Positions 1 to 7,771 of a DNA stretch of 64,000 nt are shown one piece after another (position 1 is the first letter of the stretch; each line of letters opens with the position of its first letter). The position numbers and the translations under genes were made by a program. The DNA is from Streptomyces mangrovi (GTDB lineage: Bacteria; Actinomycetota; Actinomycetes; Streptomycetales; Streptomycetaceae), in contig NZ_FOSG01000001.1 of assembly GCF_900114215.1 (NCBI RefSeq), positions 186,001 to 250,000 of the forward strand, in the 5' to 3' direction. A model generated the notes under the pieces. That model was not told the DNA's origin. It saw only the letters and a program-made list of their open reading frames with translations, and did not search any database.

Positions 1-114
1 GTTGGCGAATCCGAGGATCCCGAAGACCAGCAGGATGACGCCGCTGACGGCGGCTCCGTAGCGGTAGACACGGGCCAGCCGGTGGTCCATGGGCAGTTCG
101 TCCCGGATGTTCAT
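1..114 (-). CDS. DUF4383-like membrane protein, N-terminal part (cut by window edge)
   Basis: The 38 visible residues start at an ATG at 114 and read MNIRDELPMDHRLARVYRYG followed by a hydrophobic segment ending in FGILGFAN. A short charged N-terminus, an ARVYRYGA stretch and a first membrane helix with a LVFGILGF motif are typical of small DUF4383 actinobacterial membrane proteins. The 3' part lies outside the window, so length and topology cannot be checked. It lies just downstream of the broken sigma gene on the same strand (22 nt between them) and may once have been co-transcribed with it. Function unknown. Confidence 0.6.
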   Translation of the reverse strand, partial: MNIRDELPMDHRLARVYRYGAAVSGVILLVFGILGFAN

Positions 115-136
115 GGTTGCCGTCTCCTCACGGGAG

Positions 137-661
137 TCAACGGAGGGTCACAGGGGGTACCGGACGGCGCGTGGGCGGCCCGGCCGGCGCGTGGGCGACC
201 AGGAGGCGGTCCGGGACCTCGTCCGGATGGGGTCCGGCCACGGCGGGTGGGAACGTGGAGCCCGCCGCGGCCGGCTCGCGGCGCCGGGCGCGGGCGGTCG
301 GCGCGTCGGCCGCCACCTTGCGGGTGATGCCGACGAGCCGGCCGGGCAGTGTGCCGCGCTCGGGCCGGTAGGTGTCCCGGCCGCGCCAGGCGGCCGGGAA
401 GGCCTGCTGGATGACGTCCTCCGCGTCCTGGCGGTCGCCCAGGACGCGGGCGGACAGGACGCGGGCGGACAGGGTGTGGACGAGCGTGCCCCGGCGTTCG
501 AGGAGTTCGGCCAGGGCCCATTCCTCGCCGCCCGCCAGGGCATTGGCCAGATCTTCCTCGGAGGCGGCCGCGCCTTGGGGGGCCGGCCGGCGCGGCCGCG
601 TGAGCGTGTCCGGGCGGAGGGTCGTACGAGGGGCCGCCACCTGGACCGTCGCGAGCGTCAT
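137..661 (-). pseudogene. truncated ECF sigma factor (region 2 only)
   Basis: From the ATG at 661 the 174-residue product keeps a sigma region 2 block: a LANALAGGEEWALAELLERR helix, then GDRQDAEDVIQQAF, AAWRGRDTYRPERG and LVGITRKVAAD. It should continue through a linker into region 4, but after PHPDEVPDRLLVAHA the frame drifts into Pro/Arg-rich sequence and stops. No region 4 helix-turn-helix remains, so -35 recognition should be lost. It is divergent from a MerR/B12-type regulator 109 bp away, the arrangement of light-controlled litS-litR loci. I infer a decayed litS-like gene. It could instead be a sequencing frameshift. Confidence 0.6.
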
Positions 662-769
662 GGCTTCGCTCCTCCCACCGGGCGCGGGGTGCGCTTCGGT
701 GGTTCCACGGTGGAGCGCATGACGATTGACGGCAAGTTGCATCGTTTCTGCGTCGACTACCCTGGACGC

Positions 770-1858
770 ATGGCGGATGCTCCGGAAACCGATGACCGCC
801 TGCCCGGGCAGGCAGTGCCCGGGCAGGCGGGACTCAGCACCGGCGCCGTCGCCCGGCGGCTGGGCGTCGCGCCCACCACCCTGCGCTCGTGGGACCGGCG
901 GTACGGGCTGGGGCCGAGCGTCCGGGAGGGCGGCAGGCACCGGCGGTGGTCGCCGGGGGACATCGCGGTGCTGGAGGCCATGTGCCGTCTGACCGCCTCC
1001 GGCGTGCCCCCGGCGGAGGCCGCCCGCCAGGCGCGCGCCGCCGTCTCCCCCGGCCCGGCGGCCCCCGCGCCCGCGCGGCCCGCACACCCCACGGAGTCCG
1101 CATCACCCGCGGAGCCCGCCGAACCACCCTCCGTACCGGCCCGCGCGGGCGGCGGCAACACCCTGCCCGTGGGCGGCAGCGTGAGCCGGGAGTGCCGGGG
1201 GCTGGCCCGCGCGGCCGTACGCCTGGACGCCCCCGCCCTCGACGACCTGCTGGACCGGGCGATCGCCGCGCACGGCGTGGCCGGCGCCTGGGAGGAGGTG
1301 ATCATGCCCACCCTGCGGGCGGCGGGCCGCAAGTGGGTCACCTCCGGCGAGCGCTACGTGGAGGTGGAGCACCTGCTGTCCTGGCACGTCTCCTCGGCCC
1401 TGCGCCGTGTGACGGTCCGGCCGCGCCCCGCCTCCCGCGCACCCTCCGGACCATCCGCGCCCTCCGCCCCGGTGCTGCTGGCCTGCGCGCCCGACGAGAC
1501 CCATACCCTCCCGCTGGAGGTCCTGGCCGCCGCACTGGCCGAACACGGCGCCGGCATCCGGATGTTCGGCGCCTCCGTCCCGGCCGGGGCGATGGAGGAG
1601 GCGGTGCGGCGCACCGGGCCGTCCGCCGTCGTCCTGTGGTCCCAGACCCGCCGTACCGCCGATCCCGTCCTGGTCCGCCGGGTGCGCGCCACCGCCTGGG
1701 GCGTGCGCGGCGCCCGCGTGCGCCCCGCCGTACTGGTCGCCGGGCCGGGCTGGCGGGGGCTGCGCCTGCCGGGCATCGCCCGCCCCCGCGGCCTGCGCGA
1801 CGCGCTCGACATGCTGACCGCCCCGCCGGAACCCCGGCCGCCGGACCGCCCGGCCTGA
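770..1858 (+). CDS. MerR-family regulator with B12-binding-type C-terminus (LitR/CarH-like)
   Basis: This is a 362-residue transcription regulator. Residues about 20-85 form a MerR winged helix (STGAVARRLGVAPTTLRSWD and RRYGLGPS). A Pro/Ala/Ser-rich linker follows. Residues about 145-215 form a helical B12-binding-2 bundle with W...EVEH, and about 235-345 a Rossmann-like cobalamin domain with DETHTLPLEV where CarH-type proteins carry the axial His. Known relatives bind adenosylcobalamin and repress carotenoid genes in the dark. The Trp-to-EH spacing is 10 residues here rather than the 9 I expect for CarH, so light sensing is not assured. ATG 770 was chosen because it begins the MADAPETDD stretch. 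No clear Shine-Dalgarno is visible, so the mRNA may be leaderless. Confidence 0.8.
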   Translation: MADAPETDDRLPGQAVPGQAGLSTGAVARRLGVAPTTLRSWDRRYGLGPSVREGGRHRRWSPGDIAVLEAMCRLTASGVPPAEAARQARAAVSPGPAAPAPARPAHPTESASPAEPAEPPSVPARAGGGNTLPVGGSVSRECRGLARAAVRLDAPALDDLLDRAIAAHGVAGAWEEVIMPTLRAAGRKWVTSGERYVEVEHLLSWHVSSALRRVTVRPRPASRAPSGPSAPSAPVLLACAPDETHTLPLEVLAAALAEHGAGIRMFGASVPAGAMEEAVRRTGPSAVVLWSQTRRTADPVLVRRVRATAWGVRGARVRPAVLVAGPGWRGLRLPGIARPRGLRDALDMLTAPPEPRPPDRPA

Positions 1859-1892
1859 CATGCTCGGGGACCCGACTCCCGAAGGGATCACC

Positions 1893-2393
1893 GTGGCACA
1901 GCCCGAGCACGAGACCCGCACCGCTCTGCCGCCCGCGCTCGAATCGATGACCCTGCTGGTGGCGGCCGTCATCGTCCACGACCGGGCCGCCGACCGCGTC
2001 CTCCTCCTCCAGCGCGGCCCGCGGGCCAAGTTCGCGCGGGGGATGTGGGACCTGCCCACCGGCAAGAGCGACCCCGGCGAGCCCGTCACCGGGACCGCCG
2101 TACGCGAACTCCGCGAGGAGACCGGCCTGGTGGTGAAGGCCGAGCATCTGAGCCTGGCCCATGTCGTCCACGGGGCCTGGGGTGTCGAGTCCCCGAACGG
2201 CTACCTCACCGTCGTCTTCGCCGCCCACGAGTGGTCGGGTGAGCCCGGGAACCTCGAACCGGGCAAGCACTCCCAGGTCCGCTGGGTCCCCACAGACGCC
2301 CTCCCGGAGAACTTCGTCCCCTCCACATCCGGCGCCCTCCGCAGCTACCTCACCGGCGGCCCGCAGCTCTCCCTGGTCCGCTGGGACACCTGA
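1893..2393 (+). CDS. NUDIX hydrolase
   Basis: The 166-residue protein hydrolyses nucleoside diphosphates linked to another moiety; the actual substrate cannot be told. The full Nudix box is present (G-x5-E-x7-REL-x-EE-x-G-L, in GKSDPGEP...AVRELREETGL), preceded by beta strands LLVAAVIVHD and VLLLQRG. The GTG start at 1893 follows GAAGGG at about the right distance; the frame is open to 1860 but has no better start. It lies 34 bp after the MerR gene on the same strand, so co-transcription is possible. Length is normal for a stand-alone Nudix enzyme. Confidence 0.9.
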   Translation: MAQPEHETRTALPPALESMTLLVAAVIVHDRAADRVLLLQRGPRAKFARGMWDLPTGKSDPGEPVTGTAVRELREETGLVVKAEHLSLAHVVHGAWGVESPNGYLTVVFAAHEWSGEPGNLEPGKHSQVRWVPTDALPENFVPSTSGALRSYLTGGPQLSLVRWDT

Positions 2394-2564
2394 GATCTCC
2401 TGACACACCGCCGCCGACCTCGCGCCGAGGGGCAGGCCCGCTCCCGCCCCGAGCCGGTGCATGACACCCGCTTCAGGAGTCCGGCGGCGAGACCGGCACC
2501 GCGTCCTGCCTTCGCCACCGCACGGGCACGGGCACGGGCACGAGCCGGGGCAGCTGGCGGCTGA

Positions 2565-3356
2565 TCACCTGTTCCGGCCCACGAGCACCGAGACCACGAC
2601 CTCCTCCGTGAAGTACCGGCCCGGTGGAAGTGACCGGCGGATGCGCTCCGCGAAGGCCGGCCGGGCTTCCGGTCCGGGCAGTTCGTCCGCGGGGATGGCG
2701 GAGCAGACCCCGCCGACGAGCTGGTCGAAAGTCAGCTCATCGCTGTACTCGATCAGGATTTCCCGCACATCTTCGAACCCGGCGGCCTCCAGTGCCTGCG
2801 CATAGCGAAGCCGATCCGACGCTCCGGTGCCGCAGGAGGCCTCCAGCCTCGTGCCGAAGTAGTCCTCCAGACAGGACCGCAGTGAGCGGGACCAGTCATT
2901 GTCCTGTAGCCACAGGGGCGTCCCGTTGGCGATCACCGCGATGCCTCCTCCTGGGCGGATCAGTGGCGACAGCGCGCGGAAGAGTTCTCCGTGTCGCATC
3001 CAGTGGAGTGCCTGCCCGATGACCGTCATCGCCAGCGACCGCCGCCCCATCAGCTCACCGAGCGCGGGGACATCGGTGTCGGCACCGAGGACCCAGTTCG
3101 CGTTGCGCACGCCATGTCTCGCAGCCGCGTCCCTGGCGAGCCGCAGCATGTCCGGCTCGGGATCCATGCCGATGACCGAGCCGACCCGCGAGGCGAGCGG
3201 GACGGCCAGCTGGCCTGTCCCGCACCCGAGATCCAGCACGATGTCGTCCGTGGTCAGCTCGAAGGCTCCCTGCAGCGCGTCGAGAACCTGAGGCGGGTAC
3301 CCACGGCGGAACTTCGCGTAGTACTCGGCGACATCACCGCTGAATCCCACAGTCAT
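2565..3356 (-). CDS. class I SAM-dependent methyltransferase
   Basis: This 263-residue cytosolic enzyme carries the SAM-binding motif I VLDLGCGTGQ, an acidic motif II (GMDPEPDM) and a post-I region with ALHWM typical of the Methyltransf_11/25 small-molecule group. The C-terminal part (FGTRLEASCG...) resembles uncharacterised trans-aconitate-like methyltransferases. Substrate unknown. It stands alone: the NUDIX gene is convergent 171 bp away, and that gap (2394-2564) contains only a short GGCACG-type tandem repeat and no gene. The start is the ATG of MTVGFSGD. Confidence 0.85.
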   Translation of the reverse strand: MTVGFSGDVAEYYAKFRRGYPPQVLDALQGAFELTTDDIVLDLGCGTGQLAVPLASRVGSVIGMDPEPDMLRLARDAAARHGVRNANWVLGADTDVPALGELMGRRSLAMTVIGQALHWMRHGELFRALSPLIRPGGGIAVIANGTPLWLQDNDWSRSLRSCLEDYFGTRLEASCGTGASDRLRYAQALEAAGFEDVREILIEYSDELTFDQLVGGVCSAIPADELPGPEARPAFAERIRRSLPPGRYFTEEVVVSVLVGRNR

Positions 3357-3561
3357 GGCGTCCACCCTGTCCGAAGGTGCCCCCGGGAAACAGGTGCCCG
3401 GGGCGCGTATCGCCACCGGCTGAAACCGCGCGGGCCGGTGACTGCGGAAAACGACGGACCGCGGCAGGAAACCGGCCGGTGCCACCGTGGTGTCGGTGGC
3501 CTCCCGGAATGCCTGGGAGGCCACCGATCCCATGGCCTGCGGCCGGACCGCCTGCCCTGCC

Positions 3562-3678
3562 TCAGCCACGGTGGGCGGCCTGGAGGAGCAGGACCATGGC
3601 GACGGCCGAGACCGTGACCAGGAGAGTGGTCCACGTACACGACTCCAGACGCCCGCGGCGCCCGCGTTGGGACGTCAC
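3562..3678 (-). CDS. 38-residue single-pass membrane protein
   Basis: A small gene visible as the third cistron of a leftward operon. Its GTG start (3678-3676) overlaps the TGA of the preceding gene in a GTGA junction, the same junction used between the first and second cistrons, which supports translation. The product has an Arg-rich N-terminus (TSQRGRRGRLES) and one hydrophobic helix (TTLLVTVSAVAMVLLLQAA), predicting N-in, C-out. Function unknown. It resembles the tiny Spd-type membrane proteins of Streptomyces plasmids in size and context only. Confidence 0.5.
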   Translation of the reverse strand: MTSQRGRRGRLESCTWTTLLVTVSAVAMVLLLQAAHRG

Positions 3679-4172
3679 CGGCCCGCCCCCTTCCACTCCG
3701 CGCCGCCGAACAGCGGCTGCGGGCCTGCCGGTTCGGCGATGCGGTGGGCGTGGACGGTGAGGTTGCCGTCCTCGTACGACCAGCCCTGTCCGGTGTCGGC
3801 CCGCTCACGGACGCGGGCGGGGTCATGGAAGACCGACGGGGCCAGGCAGCCGCGCATCCCGCGCAGCATCACCGGCACGTCCCGGCCGATCAGCACCCCA
3901 TAGGACACGCTCGGGAACAGCCGGTCCAACTCCCTGTCGGGGCGGCCGGCCCAGCACAGCCGGTACCAGCCCTCACCACCGGGCGGCGGCACGGGAGCGG
4001 GCGCCGCCCTCTCCTCCCGCCCCGGATGGCAGGGGCAGCCGCACGCCAGGTGGCGCACTCCGGGTACGCCGCTCTCCCCCGGCTCGGCCTCGACGCACTC
4101 TCCGTGCGCCCCGATCGCGCAGCGCACGGAGATGTATCCGGCCTCCTCCGCGGCCCTTCCCGCCACGCTCAC
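3675..4172 (-). CDS. hypothetical protein, Cys-containing N-terminus
   Basis: Second cistron of the leftward three-gene operon. It starts at GTG 4172, overlapping the upstream stop (GTGA), giving 165 residues. The N-terminal third has a Cys/His cluster (CAIGAHGECVEA...HLACGCPCHPG) that could bind zinc. The C-terminal half has FPSVSYGVLIGRDVPVM and a GWSYEDGNLTVHAHRIAEP strand pattern. I do not recognise the family. The divergent GntR regulator and the tight overlaps suggest a mobile-element accessory module. Confidence 0.55.
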   Translation of the reverse strand: MSVAGRAAEEAGYISVRCAIGAHGECVEAEPGESGVPGVRHLACGCPCHPGREERAAPAPVPPPGGEGWYRLCWAGRPDRELDRLFPSVSYGVLIGRDVPVMLRGMRGCLAPSVFHDPARVRERADTGQGWSYEDGNLTVHAHRIAEPAGPQPLFGGAEWKGAGR

Positions 4173-4579
4173 AGGCCGCCTCCGGTCACGGTCCAGCCGG
4201 GTCCCAGGACGGGCCGGGCGCGGACGCCGTGCGCCCGGAGGTGGATGTTCCGCGTGTCGAGGTCCAGCCCCACCGTCGCCATCCACAGCACCCGCCGGCC
4301 CCGCCTGCGCACCGACCGCTCGTGCGCCGTCCAGTACGGCCGAACGTGTGCCACGTCCGACGTCTCCCCGCAGGTCTGCGGAGCCTGCCGTGCGGGCTCC
4401 GCCTCCACGGCCGGGCAGGCCGCGCTCCCGCCGGTCCGGAGGGCGCGCACCGAGGCCGCCCGGCGCTTTGGCGCCCGCCCCCTCCGGCGCCTCCCGGTGG
4501 CCGGAAACAGCAGCGTCAGAGCCCACAGAAGGGCAGGGCTCAGGGCCCAGCCCAGGAAACGCGCGATAGTGTTCCGCAC
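4169..4579 (-). CDS. hypothetical protein with N-terminal membrane helix
   Basis: First cistron of the leftward operon (136 residues, ATG 4579). It begins MRNTIARFLGWALSPALLWA, a hydrophobic segment followed by a very basic RRRRGRAPKRRAAS stretch, which suggests a membrane-anchored protein with a cytosolic C-terminus. Its stop overlaps the start of the next cistron (GTGA). No known domain recognised. The operon is probably controlled by the GntR protein encoded divergently at 4746, because a perfect inverted repeat lies between them. Confidence 0.55.
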   Translation of the reverse strand: MRNTIARFLGWALSPALLWALTLLFPATGRRRRGRAPKRRAASVRALRTGGSAACPAVEAEPARQAPQTCGETSDVAHVRPYWTAHERSVRRRGRRVLWMATVGLDLDTRNIHLRAHGVRARPVLGPGWTVTGGGL

Positions 4580-4678
4580 GTCATCAACTCCCTAGAAGTT
4601 GGTGGCCATGCCCCGGGACGGCGCCTACCGTCGCCGGGGTTTCTGTTTGCTTATACAACCACTCTAGTCCAGTACATA

Positions 4679-4694
4679 CAACTGCATACAGTTG
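4679..4694. promoter_or_regulatory. candidate GntR operator
   Basis: Perfect inverted repeat CAACTG-CATA-CAGTTG in the 166-bp divergent intergenic region, next to further TATACAAC-like sequence at about 4653-4661 and 4674-4682. Position and symmetry fit an operator for the adjacent GntR protein, controlling both divergent units. Inference only. Confidence 0.5.
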
Positions 4695-4745
4695 CACTCA
4701 CTTCCCCAGAGCGCCCCGCCGCACCCCACTGCGTACCTTCATCGC

Positions 4746-5006
4746 ATGGAGGAAATCGACCCCGGACGTCCGGAATACGTGTATGTACAGGTGGCCAACG
4801 CCATCGAGCAGAAGATCAGCAGCGGACAGCTCCGGGCTGGGGCCCGCCTGCCCGGTGAGCTCGATCTGGCTGAGCAGTACGGCGTAGCCGCAGGCACGAT
4901 TCGACGTGCTCTCGTCGAACTCCGGGAGCGCGGACTCGTGGTGACGCTCCCCGCGAAGGGAACGTACGTGACGCAAAAACCGCCCGCCGACAAGGACGGC
5001 GAGTAA
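4746..5006 (+). CDS. short GntR-family transcriptional regulator
   Basis: The 86-residue protein is essentially only the GntR winged helix-turn-helix: PEYVYVQVANAIEQKISSGQ, then LPGELDLAEQYGVAAGTIRR and ALVELRERGLVVTLPAKGTY. It has no effector-binding domain. Such minimal GntR proteins commonly sit in Streptomyces plasmid-like modules. ATG 4746 has no Shine-Dalgarno; a TACCTT hexamer ends 6 nt upstream, so transcription may begin at the ATG (leaderless). It is divergent from the 4579-3562 operon and likely represses it and itself. Confidence 0.85.
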   Translation: MEEIDPGRPEYVYVQVANAIEQKISSGQLRAGARLPGELDLAEQYGVAAGTIRRALVELRERGLVVTLPAKGTYVTQKPPADKDGE

Positions 5007-5054
5007 CGGACCAGGAGCCGTCACCCCCCAGCGGCACCGTCCGCCGAACCCGCC

Positions 5055-5133
5055 TCACCGGGTCGTTCCGGACCGCTCCGGGAGCACCACGGAGTCGAAC
5101 ACGGGGACGCGCCGTCGCGGCCGTGCGGCTCAC
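5055..5133 (-). pseudogene. remnant of PIN-type toxin
   Basis: A GTG at 5133 overlaps the antitoxin stop (GTGA), exactly as in the homologous intact module at 52215. After about 7 codons a frame change is needed to read RVPVFDSVVLPE, which matches the start of the PIN toxin at 52215 (RVFVFDSEALSK). The reading then stops at 5055. Only this start of the toxin survives, so the toxin is dead. Confidence 0.5.
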
Positions 5134-5396
5134 ACGACTTCGCCCGAGCGTGGCCTCTGCTCGTCATGCCGGCCGTCGATGGCGGCGATGCGGTCCAGCG
5201 CCGCCCGCTGCTCGTCGTCCGTCACAGCGCCGTGCTCTTCCTCCAGACGCTCGGCCAACTCGTGGAGCCGCCCCACGGCGTCCCGGTGAGCGGCGGCAGT
5301 CTCGACGCAACCGGCCACCCCACGCACCTCGGCGTACCCCTTGCCCTGTTCCAGCGGTTCCTCCGGCACGGTGATGTTGATCCTCCGAGTCGTCAT
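5130..5396 (-). CDS. orphan antitoxin of a PIN-type TA module
   Basis: The 88-residue product starts MTTRRINITVPEEP, a ribbon-helix-helix-like beta strand, and continues into a charged helical C-terminus (RLHELAERLEEEHGAVTDDE). The C-terminal 38 residues match 35/38 with the antitoxin fragment at 52072-52218 in this same window. Antitoxins of this kind repress their operon and neutralise the toxin. Here the toxin downstream is a broken remnant, so this is a solitary antitoxin. ATG 5396 is chosen over longer upstream options because it begins the conserved DNA-binding strand. Confidence 0.65.
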   Translation of the reverse strand: MTTRRINITVPEEPLEQGKGYAEVRGVAGCVETAAAHRDAVGRLHELAERLEEEHGAVTDDEQRAALDRIAAIDGRHDEQRPRSGEVV

Positions 5397-5563
5397 ATCC
5401 CGAGTACGCCAGGTTCCGCCCGGCCTTCCGGAAACTCCGCAGCCCAGGGGTTTGCGAACACACTCACCTGCACACGCCGGCACCATGTGCGGATACCGAG
5501 GACATCAGAGTCGTCATGGTGACTCGAACGCCCGGCCTTATGAGCCGGTGTATGCGGAAAACG

Positions 5564-5598
5564 AAGAAGCCCCTCCCGGATGCCGGGAGGGGCTTCTT
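5564..5598 (-). terminator. rho-independent terminator of tRNA-Ala
   Basis: Perfect 16-bp stem (5564-5579 with 5583-5598) with a 3-nt loop. Read leftward it is followed by CGTTTTCC, giving a short U tract. It lies 9 bp beyond the 3' end of the tRNA. Confidence 0.85.
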
Positions 5599-5607
5599 GC
5601 CGCTGTG

Positions 5608-5681
5608 TGGACCTGAGGGGATTTGAACCCCTGACCCCCTCGATGCGAACGAGGTGCGCTACCGGACTGCGCTACAGGCCC
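5608..5681 (-). tRNA. tRNA-Ala(CGC)
   Basis: A 74-nt cloverleaf. The acceptor stem GGGCCTG pairs with CAGGTCC and includes the G3:U70 wobble that identifies alanine tRNAs. The anticodon loop is TTCGCAT (anticodon CGC, codon GCG), on a CCTCG/CGAGG stem. The T arm contains GGTTCAAATCC. CCA is not encoded. A strong terminator follows. Confidence 0.95.
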
Positions 5682-5784
5682 TTGCAACGGGTGAAACCCT
5701 AGCATCCCCATGCCCGTGCGCGGAAATCCGTTCCCGTGCTGGTCACGGTGGGCGGGACGACGGAGGCGCCCGGGGCGGACGGGG

Positions 5785-6972
5785 TCACTCGTTGGCCGCG
5801 CGGGGGCGGTCCTCGTCCGCGTACTGGTCGAAGAGCGGGGTCCGGTGGCGCGGAGAGGAGGCCGGGACGGAGGGTCGGGCGGACGGGGCGGAGGGCCGGG
5901 CGGGCTCGGAGGAGGCCGTGGTGGAGCGGGCGGAACTCCAGGCGTCCGGGGCCTCCAGGTCCACGCCGCGGGCGGTGCGCGGGGCGACGGGGGCGTTGAC
6001 ATAGGTGGGCAGCGGTACGGGGGTGGGCTCCCAGCCGCTCTCCGCCGGGGCGGGGGTGCGCTCGCGACGCTGGGCGTCCACCCACTCGGCGTGGTCGGTC
6101 TGCTCCACCAGGGCCCGCCGTTCGTCCGCCTCCGGGTCGGAGGCGGCGGACTCGGGGGCCGGTTCGGGGGTGTGGGCGGAGGCGTTGCGGCTGGTGGCGT
6201 TGCGGCCCGTGGCGGTGCGTCCCGTGACGGTACGGCTGCCGGTGGCGCGGTCCGCCCGCTCCATGCGGTCGGCGCGGTCCATGCGGTCGGTGCGGCGCTC
6301 GCGCAGGTGGCGGGCGGCGTCCTCGGCGTGGCGCCGGTCCATCACGAACTCGAAGCGGCGCTTCTCCTGGGCGCGCATATGGGCGATGTAGGCGCTCAGC
6401 AGCCCGGCCGGGACGGCCGGGGCCCACAGGAACGCGATGCCTCCGACCGCCGCGACGATCGCGCCGAGCGTGAAGGCGAGGAAGAGCACCATCGTGGTGC
6501 GCCGGCGGCGGGCGAGGAGCTTGGCCCGGCCCTTCTGCCCCTGACCGGGCCGGCTGGGCTGGTCCGGCCGGCCGGGCCGGGGCTGCCCGCCGCGCCGGTC
6601 CTGCTGCTCCTGCTGCTCCCTCTGCTCCCGCTGGGGGCGGCGTACCTCGGTGGGGGCCTCGGCGCGCGCGACCGTCGCGGGACCGGGGACCGTGATGTGC
6701 TCGGTCACGGGGTCGGCGAGCGCCCGGACGTCGACGCCCGGGGCACCCTGGTCGTCACCGTCGGCGGGGCCGCCGTCCCCGGACGCCCCCCTGAGGTTCC
6801 TGGCGTACCGGCGCTCCATGCCAGCCCGGCCGGACAGCAGCCGGATGGCGGTGCCGAAGCGCTCCGTCGGACGAGCCTCGTTGAGTTCGTCCTGCCGGCG
6901 GAGCCACATCGGCACCAGGTAGGCGGCCCAGGCCCCGACGATGACTGCGTAGATGAGGCCGCTGCTGCTCAC
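5785..6972 (-). CDS. sepX: SepX/GlpR-type membrane protein, receptor of gephyrin-like Glp
   Basis: A 395-residue division protein. The start GTG at 6972 gives SSSGLIYAVIVGAWAAYLVP, the conserved N-terminal helix, then MWLRRQDELNEARPTERF and AIRLLSGRAGMERRYAR. Two further membrane helices lie at about residues 165-215 (VLFLAFTLGAIVAAVGG and AGLLSAYIAHM), followed by a long basic/acidic disordered tail. In actinobacteria this family binds the MoeA-like protein Glp, stabilises FtsZ rings and in Streptomyces is needed for compartment formation. The glp gene lies 1.9 kb away in the same orientation, which supports the call. The alternate GTG three codons upstream is less likely. Confidence 0.85.
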   Translation of the reverse strand: MSSSGLIYAVIVGAWAAYLVPMWLRRQDELNEARPTERFGTAIRLLSGRAGMERRYARNLRGASGDGGPADGDDQGAPGVDVRALADPVTEHITVPGPATVARAEAPTEVRRPQREQREQQEQQDRRGGQPRPGRPDQPSRPGQGQKGRAKLLARRRRTTMVLFLAFTLGAIVAAVGGIAFLWAPAVPAGLLSAYIAHMRAQEKRRFEFVMDRRHAEDAARHLRERRTDRMDRADRMERADRATGSRTVTGRTATGRNATSRNASAHTPEPAPESAASDPEADERRALVEQTDHAEWVDAQRRERTPAPAESGWEPTPVPLPTYVNAPVAPRTARGVDLEAPDAWSSARSTTASSEPARPSAPSARPSVPASSPRHRTPLFDQYADEDRPRAANE

Positions 6973-7144
6973 CCACCACACGGTAGAGGGGTTTCGCGAA
7001 GGTGATACGCCAATTGGCGCGGTGTGTCGCACGATCCGGCTGATATCTCAACCGTTTTTTGCGATTAAGGCGGCCTGCCTCCGCGAATGTGTCCGGTCGA
7101 TGACTGTAAGGTGTCTTACCCTCAGGCAATATCGAACATTTATT
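6973..7144. promoter_or_regulatory. AT-rich intergenic region upstream of sepX
   Basis: This 172-bp gap is clearly more AT-rich than its surroundings (TTTATTTTATTTC at about 7138-7150, AACCGTTTTTTGCG at 7050). It contains an inverted repeat GTAAG-GTGT-CTTAC at 7106-7119. It should hold the sepX promoter and possibly an operator or the terminator of the upstream operon. No -35/-10 pair could be assigned with confidence. Confidence 0.35.
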
Positions 7145-7771
7145 TTATTTCTGCGAGGCGCCGGGAAGAGAGCGCCGGTGCCAGCGTTCCAGCAGGCCGT
7201 CGGGGACGTCCTCCGTGGTCAGCGCGTAGACCAGATGGTCGCGCCAGGCGCCGTCGATATGCAGATAACGCGGCCGCAGCCCTTCCTCGCGGAATCCGAG
7301 TTTCTCCACCACCCGGCGGCTCGGCCCGTTCTCCGGGCGGATGCAGACCTCGATCCGGTGCAGTCCGACGGTGCGGAAGCAGTGGTCCACGGCGAGCGCG
7401 ACGGCCGTCGGCATCACACCGCGTCCGGCCACCTCCCGGTCGACCCAGTAACCGATGTGGCCCGAGCACATCGAACCCCAGGTGATGCCCGCGACGGTGA
7501 GCTGGCCGACCAGCCGTCCCCGGTACTCGATCACGAAGGGCAGCATCCGGCCCGCCTGCGCCTCCGTGCGCAGATGCCGGACCATCTGCCGGTACGTCGG
7601 GCGGCGCGGCGGCAGACGGCCGGGCAGGGCGGGCGGGACGGTGGCCTCCCAGGGGCGCAGCCAGTCGCGGTTGCGCTGGTTCACCTCGCGCCAGACGCGG
7701 TGGTCGCGCAGCCTTATGGGGCGGAGGGTGATGTCACCGTCCGCCAGCTCGACCGGCCAGGGTGCGTTCAG
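7145..7771 (-). CDS. RimJ/RimL-type GNAT N-acetyltransferase
   Basis: The protein has about 208 residues if it starts at CTG 7771. The GNAT fold is clear: ITLRPIRLRDHRVWREVN at the N-terminus, FVIEYRGRLVGQLTV, an acetyl-CoA loop region GYWVDREVAGRGVMPTAVAL, and ENGPSRRVVEKLGFREEG near the end. Such enzymes acetylate protein N-termini or small amines; the substrate is unknown. The first in-frame ATG/GTG (7684) would delete the first strand of the fold. The only upstream start-like codon is a CTG overlapping the moaB stop (CTGA), so a non-canonical, translationally coupled start is likely. It is the last gene of the moa/glp run. Confidence 0.75.
   Translation of the reverse strand: MNAPWPVELADGDITLRPIRLRDHRVWREVNQRNRDWLRPWEATVPPALPGRLPPRRPTYRQMVRHLRTEAQAGRMLPFVIEYRGRLVGQLTVAGITWGSMCSGHIGYWVDREVAGRGVMPTAVALAVDHCFRTVGLHRIEVCIRPENGPSRRVVEKLGFREEGLRPRYLHIDGAWRDHLVYALTTEDVPDGLLERWHRRSLPGASQK

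Noticed and set aside
5514-5550. tRNA-Met-like fragment (CTCATAA loop and GTTCGAGTC)
   Set aside because: Only 9 nt separate the anticodon-like loop from the T loop, no acceptor stem exists, so it is not a tRNA gene; at most a decayed att scar.
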